64,000 bases of DNA from Micromonospora luteifusca (GTDB taxonomy: Bacteria > Actinomycetota > Actinomycetes > Mycobacteriales > Micromonosporaceae): contig NZ_JAFBBP010000001.1 in assembly GCF_016907275.1 (NCBI RefSeq), forward strand, positions 1,674,001-1,738,000, in the 5' to 3' direction. Within the stretch, counting starts at the first letter, position 1. The number at the start of each line of letters is the position of its first letter. The notes under the pieces are model-generated. The model searched no databases. It was not told the DNA's origin and worked only from the letters and a program-made list of their open reading frames with translations. Shown piece by piece: positions 45,403 through 57,300 of this stretch. The position numbers were made by a program, and so were the translations under genes.

Positions 45403-47283
45403 CTAGAGGCCTCCCGCGGCCTGCTCGCGCAGCGCCCGGGCGTGCTGCTCCAGTGACAGCAGCTCACCGAAGGCGGCGAAGTACTCGTCCTTGTTGTTGA
45501 CCGGGTTGATCCGTTGGATGCGCGACTTGATGTCCCGGATCCGGGAGGTCACCGACCCGAACTGCACCCGCGCCATCGTGATCGACACATAGCGGGGGTC
45601 CGGTTCGCCGTCGATCCGCAGCGGCTCCACCGCCAACTCGCCGACCAGCGCCGCCGATGCCAGGTCGTCGCAGGCGTCACGGACCGACTCGATCCAGACC
45701 GCGCCGCCGGTGGCCGACACGGCGCCACCGGCCGCCGCGATGGCAGTACGCACCGCAACGTGCATCGGGTGGCGGTATTCGGTGGCCTCGACCGCGTCGA
45801 ACATGGGCCCGGCAAGGACGGGCTGCTGCAGGGCGAGCTTCAGCGCCTCCCGTTCGACCATCGACTGCGGGCTGTCCGATGCCGGCTCGGCGCGGGCCGG
45901 AGAGGGCCGGGCGGCGGGTGCCGCGTCGCGGGTGCCCGGCGGCGGGGTGTTGGCGGCGGCGAGCACTGCCCGTTGCACCGGCTCGATCTCCATGCCGAGA
46001 TCCATGGCGAGCTTGCGGACGTACTCCGGGCGCTTCTCCCGGTCCTTGAGTCGCGCGACCAGCGGTGCGGCGTGGCGCATCGCCTCGACCCGGCCGTCGA
46101 CGGTGTCCAGGTCGAAGCGGCTGATCACGTGCCGCAGCGCGAAGTCGACAAGCGGCTCGCGGCGGGCGACCAGGTCACGTACCGCCAGGTCACCCTTGGC
46201 CAGCCGCAGGTCGCACGGGTCCATGTTGTCCGGGGAGACCGCGATGAACGTCCGCCCGACGAACCGCTGATCGTCTTCGAAGGCGCGCAGGGCGGCCTTC
46301 TGGCCGGCGGCGTCACCGTCGAAGGTGAAGATGATCTCGCCGGCCACCTCGTCGCTGTCGAACAGGAGCCGACGCAGGACGGAGATGTGGTCCGCGGCGA
46401 ATGCGGTGCCGCAGGTCGCCACCGCCGTGGTCACCCCGGCGAGGTGGCAGGCCATCACATCGGTGTAACCCTCGACGATCACCGCCCGGCCCTGCTTGGC
46501 GATCTCCCGCTTGGCCTGGTCGATGCCGTAGAGCACGTGCGACTTCTTGTAGATCGGCGTCTCGGGGGTGTTCAGGTATTTCGGGCCGTCGTCGTCGTCG
46601 AAGAGCTTGCGCGCGCCGAAGCCGATCACGTCGCCGGCGAGGTCGCGGATCGGCCAGAGCAGCCGACGGCGGAACCGGTCGATCAGGGTGCCGGAGCGGG
46701 ACTCCCGGGACAGCCCGGCCGTGACCAACTCCTGGTGGGTGAAACCCTGCTGGCGCAGGTGCTTGGTGAGCAGGTCCCAACCCTCCGGCGCGAAACCGCA
46801 GCCGTAGCGTTCCGCGGCGGCCCGGTCGAAGCCCCGCTTGGCCAGGAACTCGCGGGCCGGTCGGGCACCCGCGGTGCTGAGCTGCGCCCGGTAGAACTCC
46901 ACCGCGGCGGCGTGCGCGGCCACCAGGCGCTGGCGCTGGCCCTGCTGCGGGCGGGGGCGGGGGGTGCCCTTGTCGTCCTCGATGTAGCGCAGTTGGATGC
47001 CGGCGCGGCCGGCCAGCCGCTCGACGGACTCCACGAAGCTGAGGTGGTCGGCGTCCATCAGGAACTTGATCGCGTCGCCACCGGCCCCGCAGCCGAAGCA
47101 GTACCAGACGTTGCGGGCCGGCGAGACGTTGAACGACGGGCTCTTCTCGTCGTGGAACGGGCACAGACCCTTGAGGTTGCCGCCACCGGCGGACTTCAGG
47201 GTGACCGTCTCGGAGATCACATCCCCGATCGAGGTGCGTTCCCGGACCAGTGCGATGTCCTCGTCTCGGATCCGCCCAGCCAT
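45403..47283 (-). CDS. dnaG: DNA primase DnaG
   Basis: 626 residues from the ATG at 47283 (MAGRIRDEDIALVRERTSIG). CHC2 zinc domain: CPFHDEKSPSFNVSPARNVW then YCFGCGAGGD, near 40-70. The RNA polymerase catalytic core spans about 115-370, with Toprim motifs VIVEGYTDVMACHLAG and TFDGDAAGQKAAL. The C-terminal helicase-binding domain (about 440-626) holds AVEATEYRHPMHVAVRTAIA. It makes RNA primers at the replication fork. The gene is normal in length and intact. Confidence 0.97.
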   Translation of the reverse strand: MAGRIRDEDIALVRERTSIGDVISETVTLKSAGGGNLKGLCPFHDEKSPSFNVSPARNVWYCFGCGAGGDAIKFLMDADHLSFVESVERLAGRAGIQLRYIEDDKGTPRPRPQQGQRQRLVAAHAAAVEFYRAQLSTAGARPAREFLAKRGFDRAAAERYGCGFAPEGWDLLTKHLRQQGFTHQELVTAGLSRESRSGTLIDRFRRRLLWPIRDLAGDVIGFGARKLFDDDDGPKYLNTPETPIYKKSHVLYGIDQAKREIAKQGRAVIVEGYTDVMACHLAGVTTAVATCGTAFAADHISVLRRLLFDSDEVAGEIIFTFDGDAAGQKAALRAFEDDQRFVGRTFIAVSPDNMDPCDLRLAKGDLAVRDLVARREPLVDFALRHVISRFDLDTVDGRVEAMRHAAPLVARLKDREKRPEYVRKLAMDLGMEIEPVQRAVLAAANTPPPGTRDAAPAARPSPARAEPASDSPQSMVEREALKLALQQPVLAGPMFDAVEATEYRHPMHVAVRTAIAAAGGAVSATGGAVWIESVRDACDDLASAALVGELAVEPLRIDGEPDPRYVSITMARVQFGSVTSRIRDIKSRIQRINPVNNKDEYFAAFGELLSLEQHARALREQAAGGL

Positions 47284-47418
47284 GCGCCACCCCCTCGGCG
47301 TACATCCTGCCCTGCCGGACCGACGACGCGCCGGCCGGGGGACGCCGGTGTGGCGGCCACCGCTGCCGGCTCGCCGGTTTCCACCCGGCAGCCGGGCCCG
47401 CGCGGGGACCATGACCAG

Positions 47419-48627
47419 ATGCGCAGGGTACGGGCCGACGGTGTCCAGGGGGCCGGTTGGCTGGCCGGCCGGTTGGGACTACGCGGACAGGCCCCGCGGA
47501 CGGACGAGGCCGGCCACCGTCATGCCACCTGGCTGGAGCTCTTCCTCGACATCATCTTCGTGTACGCGTTGGCGGCGGTGGTGGCCCGGCTGGGCAACGA
47601 CCCGACCCCGTCGCCGCGCGCCGTGCTGGCCGTGATCGGGCTCTTCGTGGTGGTCCAGTGGGCCTGGGTGGGGCAGGTCTACTACGACACCCGGTTCGAC
47701 CCGGACGACGCGCTGCACCGACTGCTGGTGCTGGGCGCGTTGGTCGGCGCGGGCACGATGACGCTCGGTGTCGACGAGGTGCCGGAGAGCGTGCTCCTGA
47801 CGGTCGGGTACCTGATCGTGCGGGGCGTGCTGCTCCTGCTGTACCTACGGGCCCGGCCGACGAGCCCGATGGCCCGCACGGTGACCTCGGTCTACCTGAT
47901 CGGCTTCGGGGCGGGCTGGTTGATCTGGCTGGCCTCGCTGGTCGTGCCCACCGCGCTGCGACCGGTCCTGTGGATCATCGCGATGAGCATCGAACTGGCC
48001 ACGCCGTGGGTCGGCAAGCGCCACCTCAACCGGTGGCCCGTGGACAACCGCCACCTGCCCGAGCGAATCGGGCAGTTCACCATCATCGTGCTGGGCAGCG
48101 CGCTGGCCAGCCTGCTCTTCGCGGTGCCGGACCACCCCCGGCCACACATGATCGTCGCCGCCGGGATGGCCTTCGTGGTGCCGGCTGCCGTCTGGTGGGT
48201 CTACACCACCTTCGTCACCACCCGCTTGGCGCAGCGTCGCCTGCGTGGAGGGCAGGCGTACGGCTACCTGCACATCCCGCTCGGTGGTTCGCTGCTGCTG
48301 CTCGGCTGGGCTCTCGGGCAGGTGGTCCGGCTGATCGACGACAACGTGAACCGGCTGCCGTTGGAGCTGCGGCTTCTGCTGGCCGCCTCGGTCGTGATCT
48401 GGACGATGTGTGGGCTGGCCCTGTACTGGCTCTGGTCGCGGCCGAGCGTCGCCCGACTGGCGATCACCGCCTACGGGGTGATCTCGGTCAGCGTGATCAC
48501 CGCGACGGTGCGCGAGCCGAGGTTGATGCTGCTCCTGCTGTCCGCGGCGATCGTCGGGTACGCCGTGCTGCTCACCCGGCGACTCGCCTCGGCCCGCCAG
48601 GAGTCGGAGAACGAGCCCGAGCGTTGA
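47419..48627 (+). CDS. Low temperature requirement protein A (LtrA) family
   Basis: 402 residues from the ATG at 47419. About twelve helices after a basic cytoplasmic lead. Family motifs: WLELFLDIIFVYALAAVVAR near 40, WAWVGQVYYDTRFDPDD near 80 and the HLPERIGQFTIIVLGSALAS block near 213. LtrA proteins were named for cold growth in Listeria, and their transport role is unknown. Divergent to dnaG, 135 bp apart; convergent with the siderophore-interacting gene. Confidence 0.88.
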   Translation: MRRVRADGVQGAGWLAGRLGLRGQAPRTDEAGHRHATWLELFLDIIFVYALAAVVARLGNDPTPSPRAVLAVIGLFVVVQWAWVGQVYYDTRFDPDDALHRLLVLGALVGAGTMTLGVDEVPESVLLTVGYLIVRGVLLLLYLRARPTSPMARTVTSVYLIGFGAGWLIWLASLVVPTALRPVLWIIAMSIELATPWVGKRHLNRWPVDNRHLPERIGQFTIIVLGSALASLLFAVPDHPRPHMIVAAGMAFVVPAAVWWVYTTFVTTRLAQRRLRGGQAYGYLHIPLGGSLLLLGWALGQVVRLIDDNVNRLPLELRLLLAASVVIWTMCGLALYWLWSRPSVARLAITAYGVISVSVITATVREPRLMLLLLSAAIVGYAVLLTRRLASARQESENEPER

Positions 48628-48634
48628 GCGACGC

Positions 48635-49474
48635 TCAGACGGTACCGGCGGCGGTGGCTTCCTCGGCGGTCACCTGGCTGTTCCAGGCGGCCTTGGTGGA
48701 ACGCCAGCCCTCGTCGTCCATGCCGCGCCGCCAGTAACCGGAGATGGAGAGTTGATCGAGAGGTACGCCCCGCTCGGCCCGCAACAGCCGGCGCAACTCC
48801 CGGACGACGGCGGCCTCACCGTGGACGAAGGCGTGCACCTGGCCGGCCGGGAACTCCAACTTCCGCACCGCCGCGACCAGCGCCTCGCCCACCGGGCGTT
48901 CACCGCGGTGCAGCCACGTCAGCTCGACCGCACCGGGGCTGAGCAGCTTCTGCTCCTCCACCGGGTCGGCGATCTCCACGAAGACATGGGCCGGGGCGTC
49001 CAGTGGCAGCCGCTCCAGGGCCGCCGCGATCGCCGGCAGGGCGCTCTCGTCGCCGACCAGCAGGTGCCAGTCCGCGTCCGGGCTGGGGGCGTACGCGCCA
49101 CCGGGGCCGACGAAGTGCACGGGGTCACCGGGGCGCAACGCGGCGGCCCACGGACCGGCCAGCCCTTCGTCGCCGTGGTACACCACGTCCACGGTCAGCT
49201 CCTCGGCCAACGGGTCCCAGCGTCGCACCGTGTACGCGCGCAACCGGGGCCACTGCTCCCGGGGCAGGTCCCGACGGATCGCGGCGAGATCCAACGGCTG
49301 CGGGTACGCGACGCCGGGCTGCGGAAACACCACCTTGATGTAGTGGTCGGTGAACTCGCCCACCGGCAGGTCGGCCAGCTCGTCCCCACCGAGGACGAGC
49401 CGGATCAGGTGCGGGGTGGGCCGCTCGGTGCGCAGCACGTGGACCGAGGTGACGTTCCTGGGGCGCTCCGTCAT
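48635..49474 (-). CDS. Siderophore-interacting FAD protein (SIP)
   Basis: 279 residues, cytoplasmic, intact. Ferredoxin-reductase-like fold: RLRAYTVRRWDPLAEELTVD (about 78-97) is the FAD-binding R-x-Y-T motif, followed by VYHGDEGLAGPWAAALRPGD and GPGGAYAPSPDADWHLLVGD, then ESALPAIAAAL and the NAD(P)H side (AFVHGEAAVVRELRRLL). It reduces ferric siderophores to release iron. An iron-box operator lies immediately upstream of the ATG. Confidence 0.93.
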   Translation of the reverse strand: MTERPRNVTSVHVLRTERPTPHLIRLVLGGDELADLPVGEFTDHYIKVVFPQPGVAYPQPLDLAAIRRDLPREQWPRLRAYTVRRWDPLAEELTVDVVYHGDEGLAGPWAAALRPGDPVHFVGPGGAYAPSPDADWHLLVGDESALPAIAAALERLPLDAPAHVFVEIADPVEEQKLLSPGAVELTWLHRGERPVGEALVAAVRKLEFPAGQVHAFVHGEAAVVRELRRLLRAERGVPLDQLSISGYWRRGMDDEGWRSTKAAWNSQVTAEEATAAGTV

Positions 49475-49479
49475 GCCAC

Positions 49480-49493
49480 TTAGGCTAACCTAA
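49480..49493. promoter_or_regulatory. Iron box (IdeR/DmdR site)
   Basis: TTAGGCTAACCTAA, on the minus strand TTAGGTTAGCCTAA: the core of the actinobacterial iron-regulator consensus. It begins five bases upstream of the SIP start codon and overlaps the dgt stop codon (49490-49492). Binding here would block transcription close to the start, which suggests a very short or leaderless message. Confidence 0.85.
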
Positions 49494-50797
49494 TCTGCCC
49501 TGGGGTCAGCCGGCGGTGCACTCCCATCGACCAGGCGGGTGTGCCACGTCACGGCCGCCGGATCGGTGAGGGAGGCGACCTGGTCGATCACCACGCGCAG
49601 TCGGGCGGCGTCGTCCGGCGCGGCCCGCCACAGCGGGGCGAAGATCGGGTCGAGCCCGTCCGGCGCGCGCCGGACCAACGCGGCGACCACCTCGGCCAGC
49701 ATCGTCCGCTGCCGCTCGTAGCGACCCCGGAAGCCGGCTCGACGCATCACATACCGCAGCGCAATGCCCTTGAGCAGGGCACACTGCGCCCGGACCAGAC
49801 GGGGCACCATCAGGTCAGCTTCGTAGCGGCGGTGCGGGCCGGGACCGAAGCGCTCCTCCGTGGCAGCCACCGCCGCGGACACGAACCGCCCGGTCACCCC
49901 GCTGGTGGTGGCCTTCAACGCGACCTGGGCGCGGTGGCTGCCGTCGTACCCGGCGAGCGGCGCGAGCAGCGGATCCGCCAACAGCTCGACCAGCACCTCC
50001 GCCAGGTCGGCCGCGGTCTCGTCGGAGTAGGCGGCGGCCACGTCGGCACAGAGCGCGGCCCGCTCGTCGGAGTCGGCGAGCAACGGGCGCAGCGTGACGT
50101 ACCCGCCGTGGATGCCGTCCTCCACGTCGTGCACCGAGTACGCGACGTCGTCGGCCCAGTCCATCACCTGCGCCTCAAGACAGCGCCGGTCGCCGGGCGC
50201 ACCGGCCCGGATCCACTCGAAGACCGCGGCGTCGTCGGCGTACACCCCGAACTTGCGCTCCCCGGGGCGGCGCGGCCACGGGTACTTGCCGATCGCGTCG
50301 AGCGACGCCCGGGTCAGGTTCAACCCGGCGGACGAGCCGTCCGGGGCGAGCACCTTCGCCTCCAGTCGGGTCAGCACCCGCAGGGTCTGCGCGTTGCCCT
50401 CGAAGCCGCCGCACGGCGTGGCGAGCAGGTCCAGAGCGGACTCGCCGTTGTGGCCGAACGGCGGATGCCCGAGGTCATGGGCGAGCCCGGCGACGTCCAC
50501 CACGTCCGGGTCGCAACCCAACCGGGCACCCATCTCCCGCGCGATCTGCGCAACCTCCAGCGAGTGCGTCAGCCGCGTACGCAGGAAGTCGTCCGTCCCC
50601 GCGGTGTGCACCTGGGTCTTCGTGGCCAGTCGGCGGAACGCGGCGGAGTGCAGCACGCGTGCACGGTCGCGCTCGTACGGCGACCGGCGGTGCCCGGTGT
50701 CCTTGGGTGGCTCCTCGACCAGCCGGGCGTCCGCCGCGGCCGACGGTGGTGCGGTCAACCGGTCACCCGGCTCACCCGGCTCACTCCTCGCGCTCAC
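49490..50797 (-). CDS. dgt: Deoxyguanosinetriphosphate triphosphohydrolase
   Basis: 435 residues. HD-domain protein: RVLHSAAFRRLATKTQVHTA, RTRLTHSLEVAQIAREMG (first His), AGLAHDLGHPPFGHNGE (HD pair) and WADDVAYSVHDVEDGIHGGY (further Asp). Hydrolyses dNTPs to the deoxynucleoside and triphosphate. The longest start is a GTG at 50797, inside the end of the VOC gene (17-bp overlap); a start slightly downstream is possible because a GAGGAG lies just after it. Located between SIP and VOC genes, near dnaG. Confidence 0.92.
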   Translation of the reverse strand: MSARSEPGEPGDRLTAPPSAAADARLVEEPPKDTGHRRSPYERDRARVLHSAAFRRLATKTQVHTAGTDDFLRTRLTHSLEVAQIAREMGARLGCDPDVVDVAGLAHDLGHPPFGHNGESALDLLATPCGGFEGNAQTLRVLTRLEAKVLAPDGSSAGLNLTRASLDAIGKYPWPRRPGERKFGVYADDAAVFEWIRAGAPGDRRCLEAQVMDWADDVAYSVHDVEDGIHGGYVTLRPLLADSDERAALCADVAAAYSDETAADLAEVLVELLADPLLAPLAGYDGSHRAQVALKATTSGVTGRFVSAAVAATEERFGPGPHRRYEADLMVPRLVRAQCALLKGIALRYVMRRAGFRGRYERQRTMLAEVVAALVRRAPDGLDPIFAPLWRAAPDDAARLRVVIDQVASLTDPAAVTWHTRLVDGSAPPADPRAD

Positions 50798-51134
50798 GGA
50801 GAACGCAGAACTCGTTGCCCTCCGGGTCGGCCAACACCGTCCAATCGACGTCGCCCTGGCCGATGTCGACGTGCCGGGCGCCCATGTCGACCAGGCGCTC
50901 GACCTCGGCTTCCTGGTTGGCGGGGCGCAGGTCGAGGTGCAGCCGGTTCTTGCGGTCCTTGCCCTCGGTCACCGGACCGAAGAACAGGGCGGGGTGCTGG
51001 TCGGCGGACTGACGGATCTCCACGCCGTCCGGCTTCTCGGCGACGATCTGATAGCCGAGCGCTTCGGCCCACCAGCGGGCCAGTCGGGCCGGATCGCGGG
51101 CATCGATGGTCAGGCTCTCCCAGACGCTGGTCAT
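50781..51134 (-). CDS. VOC family (glyoxalase-like) protein
   Basis: 117 residues from the ATG at 51134; a longer frame upstream lacks a ribosome site. MTSVWESLTIDARDPARLAR begins a single vicinal-oxygen-chelate fold with WWAEALGYQIV, RLHLDLRPANQEAEVERLV and DPEGNEFCVL, the common pattern of glyoxalase/bleomycin-resistance proteins. Metal ligands cannot be fixed. It is translationally coupled to dgt. Confidence 0.85.
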   Translation of the reverse strand: MTSVWESLTIDARDPARLARWWAEALGYQIVAEKPDGVEIRQSADQHPALFFGPVTEGKDRKNRLHLDLRPANQEAEVERLVDMGARHVDIGQGDVDWTVLADPEGNEFCVLREREE

Positions 51135-51387
51135 GCAATCACCCTTCCCGTTCGACGGCGTACGCAATCGGCCGTGTGCGAGCGAGCCAAGATTACGCCC
51201 GGCACAGCTACTCAACTGACCCCCGACGCGTCGGCGGAGGGTCCACAACCGCCGATCGGCCCGGAGTTGTCAACCGATCGCCATGGGTTACGGGCTCGCG
51301 GGCGTAAGTCGCCAGCGGTAGCGTTCCCAGCGCGGAACGTGACCAACCGACCGACGCGCAGATCCCGCACGGGTAAGGGAGCAGTTC

Positions 51388-51888
51388 GTGGACGCAGACA
51401 CGGTGGTGGGAACGGAACTACGCGGGTTACGCCGACGCCGGCCCGAGGTCGCCGGAGCGGTGCTGGCCGGCACCGACGGGCTGCTCATCTCCAGCGACCT
51501 GCCCAGCACCGACGCCACCCATCTCGCCGCGCTGGCCGCAGCCAGTTTTGGGCTCGGCCACCGGGTTGCCGACACCGCCCGGCGGGGTGAGTTCCGGGAG
51601 TCGGTGGTCTGCACGACGGCTGGCTGCGTGGTGACCTACCCGGCGGGGCGCACCGCCCTGCTGACCCTGGTCACCGTGTCGCCGGCGGAGGATCTGGAGG
51701 CGCTGCACGAGGAGGCGCGGGCGGTGGCCCGCCGGGCCGGTTCGGTGTTGGACACGCGCGGCGGCGTCATCGGCGCCACCTCAGTTCCGGACGCGCACGC
51801 GCCGCTTGCCGTGCGTACCCCGATGGCGACCCTGCCGACGCAGTTGCACCGCCCGGCCCGGCCGACCTGGCGTCGCCCGCCGATCTGA
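51388..51888 (+). CDS. Roadblock/LC7 domain protein
   Basis: 166 residues, GTG start with AAGGGAGCA. The first 120 residues form the small roadblock fold (LAGTDGLLISSDLPSTDATH near 28, FGLGHRVADTARRGEFRESV near 53, ALLTLVTVSPAEDLEAL near 88), as in MglB-like partners of small GTPases. A Pro/Arg-rich tail follows. No GTPase or histidine-kinase partner sits beside it, unlike many conservon-type loci. Confidence 0.82.
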   Translation: MDADTVVGTELRGLRRRRPEVAGAVLAGTDGLLISSDLPSTDATHLAALAAASFGLGHRVADTARRGEFRESVVCTTAGCVVTYPAGRTALLTLVTVSPAEDLEALHEEARAVARRAGSVLDTRGGVIGATSVPDAHAPLAVRTPMATLPTQLHRPARPTWRRPPI

Positions 51889-51930
51889 GCGTCGGCGGAC
51901 CCCCCACCCGCTGCCGACCCGAGCGCTGGC

Positions 51931-51966
51931 GCCGGCGGCGGCCCGGTCGCCCGGTCCGCCGCCGGC
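51931..51966. terminator. Bidirectional hairpin
   Basis: Perfect 11-bp stem GCCGGCGGCGG / CCGCCGCCGGC with a 14-bp loop, between the convergent roadblock and ppdK genes; it ends 6 bp before the ppdK stop. Confidence 0.6.
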
Positions 51967-51972
51967 CCCGCG

Positions 51973-54681
<2,709 letters not shown>

Positions 54682-54871
54682 CAGAGCCTCCACACACGCG
54701 CCGGATTGACACTTAACGAAGGTTCAGTTTTTTCTTCCCCCGGACGGACCGCCGGTAATCCCGGAGTCGACGCCGATCGGTGGGCGAAGGTTAAGCGAAC
54801 ATCGGGTGACCTGGGACCGTTCGGTGACAATAGGCACAGCTATCACGACTATCCGTGTTCGTACCGGTTTT

Positions 54872-54885
54872 TGGGAACGCTTCCA
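54872..54885. promoter_or_regulatory. LacI-type operator upstream of hexosaminidase
   Basis: TGGGAACGCTTCCA, close to the TGGGAGCGCTCCCA element of sugar-responsive LacI-type regulators (CebR-like) with a symmetric pair of changes. About 110 bp upstream of the GH20 start in the divergent region shared with ppdK. It suggests carbohydrate-dependent repression. Confidence 0.5.
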
Positions 54886-54994
54886 CGCGCATTAACACGC
54901 ATGCCGGCCGGGAGTCGTACGCTTGACGGCACGCCAGCCAGCGAACTTCACTTTTGCCATAACCGACGCGAATACACCCCCCGGAGTCGCCGCC

Positions 54995-56686
54995 GTGTCG
55001 ACAATCCCCTCCTTCGACCCCGCCACCGATCCCGCGGCGGCCACGCCCACCACCGGAGTGCCGCTGCCGGCCGGGGAACCCGACGCGGCCACGCTTGCCC
55101 GGGCGGCCGAGCGGACCGCCGCCGAGTTGCTCGCCCCACCAGCCCCGCACCGGCTGACCGACGTCGTGCCCGCTCCCCAACAGGTCCAGCCGGACCCGAC
55201 CGAAGACTGGGTGCTGCCAGCCGAAGCGGTCATCGTGGCCACCGCCGACCCCGCCGCGCTGGCGGTCGCCGCGCACCTCGCCGAGCTGCTCCGACCGGCC
55301 ACCGGGTACCCGCTGCCGGTCGCCGACACCACCACCCCCGACCCCGCTGACGGCATCGCGCTGGTGCTGGACGAGACCGACGACCTCGGAGCCGAGGGCT
55401 ACCGGCTCGACATCACCACCAACGGGGTACGCGTCACCGCCGGCACCGCCACCGGCCTCTTCTACGGCGTGCAAACCCTGCGCCAACTGCTGCCACCGGC
55501 CATCGAGAGCCCGGTCCCGGTCAGCGAACACTGGGCGCTGCCCGGCGGGTCCATCACCGACGCGCCCCGCTTCCCGTACCGGGGCGCGATGCTCGACGTC
55601 GCGCGGCACTTCTTCGCCGTCGAGGACGTGCTGCGGGTGATCGAGCACCTGGCCCGCTACAAGCTCAACCACCTGCACCTGCACCTCACCGACGACCAGG
55701 GCTGGCGGATCGCCGTCGACTCCTGGCCGAAGTTGACAGGCGTCGGCGCGACGACCGAGGTCGGCGGGGGCCCCGGCGGGCACTACACGAAGGCCGACTA
55801 CCGGCGGATCGTCTCCTACGCGGCCGCTCGCCACATCACCGTCGTCCCGGAGATCGACCTCCCCGGGCACACCAACTCGGCGCTGGTCGCGTACCCGGAG
55901 TTGGCACCGGACAAGATCGCCCCACCGCCGTACACCGGCACCGAGGTCGGCTTCAGCTATGTCGACCCGGCCGACGAGCGGACGTACGACTTCATCGCCG
56001 ACGTGTTGGGCGAGGTGGCCGCGCTCACCCCGGGCCCGTGGCTGCACATCGGCGGCGACGAGGCGTTCAAGGTGAAGGGCGAGGTCTACACCGGTTTCGT
56101 CGAACGGGCCCAGCGCATCGTTGCCGGCCTCGGCAAGACCGTCGTCGGCTGGCACCAGCTCGCACCTGCCGGGCACCTCGACGGGCGGGTGCTGCAATGG
56201 TGGGGCACGAACGGCGAAGACCCCACCACTGCCGACGCCGTACGCCGGGGCGCCCGACTGATCCTCTCCCCCGGCAACCACGCCTACCTGGACATGAAGT
56301 ACGCCCCGGACACCCCGATCGGGCACGACTGGGCTGGCCTGATCGACGTGCGAAAGGCGTACGACTGGGACCCGGGCACGCACCTCGCGGACGTTCCCGC
56401 CGAGGCGGTGCTCGGCGTGGAGGCGCCGCTCTGGACCGAATCGGTCACCTCGCTGGCCGACATCGAGCTCCTGCTCCTCCCCCGGCTCCCCGCCATCGCC
56501 GAACTCGGCTGGTCACCTCGGGCAACGCACGACTGGGCCGGCTTCCGCGACCGGCTGGCCGCTCACGGCCCACGCTGGGCGAGAGCCGGCACAACCTTCC
56601 ACCGCGCGCCCGAGATCCCCTGGCCGGCCACCCCGACCATCCCAGAGCAGCGCCAGCCAAACCCGGCCGACACCAAGACATCCTGA
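54995..56686 (+). CDS. Beta-N-acetylhexosaminidase (GH20)
   Basis: 563 residues from the GTG at 54995, which has GGAG nine bases ahead; a longer TTG start at 54923 is possible. GH20b-type N-domain to about residue 175, then the catalytic barrel beginning DAPRFPYRGAMLDVARHFFA (about 190) with LHLHLTDDQGWRIAVDSWP, PEIDLPGHTNSALVAYPEL and the catalytic pair in LHIGGDEAF (about 355). Trims terminal N-acetylglucosamine or galactosamine from chitin or glycans. No signal peptide is seen, so it is cytoplasmic or exported by another path. Confidence 0.92.
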   Translation: MSTIPSFDPATDPAAATPTTGVPLPAGEPDAATLARAAERTAAELLAPPAPHRLTDVVPAPQQVQPDPTEDWVLPAEAVIVATADPAALAVAAHLAELLRPATGYPLPVADTTTPDPADGIALVLDETDDLGAEGYRLDITTNGVRVTAGTATGLFYGVQTLRQLLPPAIESPVPVSEHWALPGGSITDAPRFPYRGAMLDVARHFFAVEDVLRVIEHLARYKLNHLHLHLTDDQGWRIAVDSWPKLTGVGATTEVGGGPGGHYTKADYRRIVSYAAARHITVVPEIDLPGHTNSALVAYPELAPDKIAPPPYTGTEVGFSYVDPADERTYDFIADVLGEVAALTPGPWLHIGGDEAFKVKGEVYTGFVERAQRIVAGLGKTVVGWHQLAPAGHLDGRVLQWWGTNGEDPTTADAVRRGARLILSPGNHAYLDMKYAPDTPIGHDWAGLIDVRKAYDWDPGTHLADVPAEAVLGVEAPLWTESVTSLADIELLLLPRLPAIAELGWSPRATHDWAGFRDRLAAHGPRWARAGTTFHRAPEIPWPATPTIPEQRQPNPADTKTS

Positions 56687-56817
56687 GCCCAGCCCAGCCC
56701 AGACCCGGTCTGGCCAGGCCCAGTCCAGGCCGGGTCTGCCCACGTCAGGCCCGCCCACGCCAAGCCGGACCAGACCGGGCCAAACCGGGCCGGGCCGGGC
56801 CGGGCAGGGCCTAGGCC

Positions 56818-56955
56818 GGGCCAGGCGGGGCCTAGGCCGGGCCAGGCGGGGCCTAGGCCGGGCCAGGCGGGGCCTAGGCCGGGCCAGGCGGGGCCTAGGC
56901 GGGGCCTAGGCGGGCCGGGCCGGGCCGGGCCGGGCCGGGCCGGGCCGGGCCGGGC
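56818..56955. repeat. 21-bp tandem repeat plus (GGGCC)n
   Basis: Unit GGGCCAGGCGGGGCCTAGGC+C at 56818, 56839, 56860 and 56881. It is followed by a shortened copy and about nine GGGCC pentamers to 56955. Each unit contains the palindrome GGCCTAGGCC. It starts about 130 bp after the hexosaminidase stop, following degenerate versions. Confidence 0.85.
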
Positions 56956-56961
56956 ACCAAA

Positions 56962-57039
56962 ATGATCCACTCAACATCGCCGACATGGCGCTATCCCCGA
57001 CACGGGATACCCCCATGTCGGGGACCCAGTGTGGATCAC
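56962..57039. repeat. 78-bp palindromic intergenic repeat, copy C
   Basis: Begins ATGATCCACTCAACATCGCC and ends CAGTGTGGATCAC. It keeps the CTATC / GATAC core pair and the outer TGATCCAC / GTGGATCA inverted ends. It abuts the (GGGCC)n run. It is 26 bp from copy D. Confidence 0.8.
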
Positions 57040-57065
57040 GGCCAGACGATCACCGCAGGACGGGC

Positions 57066-57143
57066 GTGATCGACTCCATGTCGCCGATGTGGCGGTATCT
57101 CCTCGGCCGGATACCGCCATGTCGCCGACATGGAGTCGATCAC
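57066..57143. repeat. 78-bp palindromic intergenic repeat, copy D (most symmetric)
   Basis: 34-base arms, 31 of 34 paired: the left arm begins GTGATCGACTCCATGTCG and ends TGGCGGTATC; the right arm mirrors it from GATACCGCCA to ATGGAGTCGATCAC. The 10-bp centre is TCCTCGGCCG. Best guide to the family's consensus. Confidence 0.85.
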
Positions 57144-57300
57144 CGCCCGCCGCCCGTTGCGCGGGGTCGGCCTGCGTTCGGTTTGTTCCGTGTGGGGGGT
57201 TTCGTCCGGTGGGTGGGGTCACCGTGGCGGTGGAATCGGGGGCCGGCCCGGGTCGTTATACCTGGCATGCCGCCGTAGCCCCCGGGCGTCAGCGTGCGGC

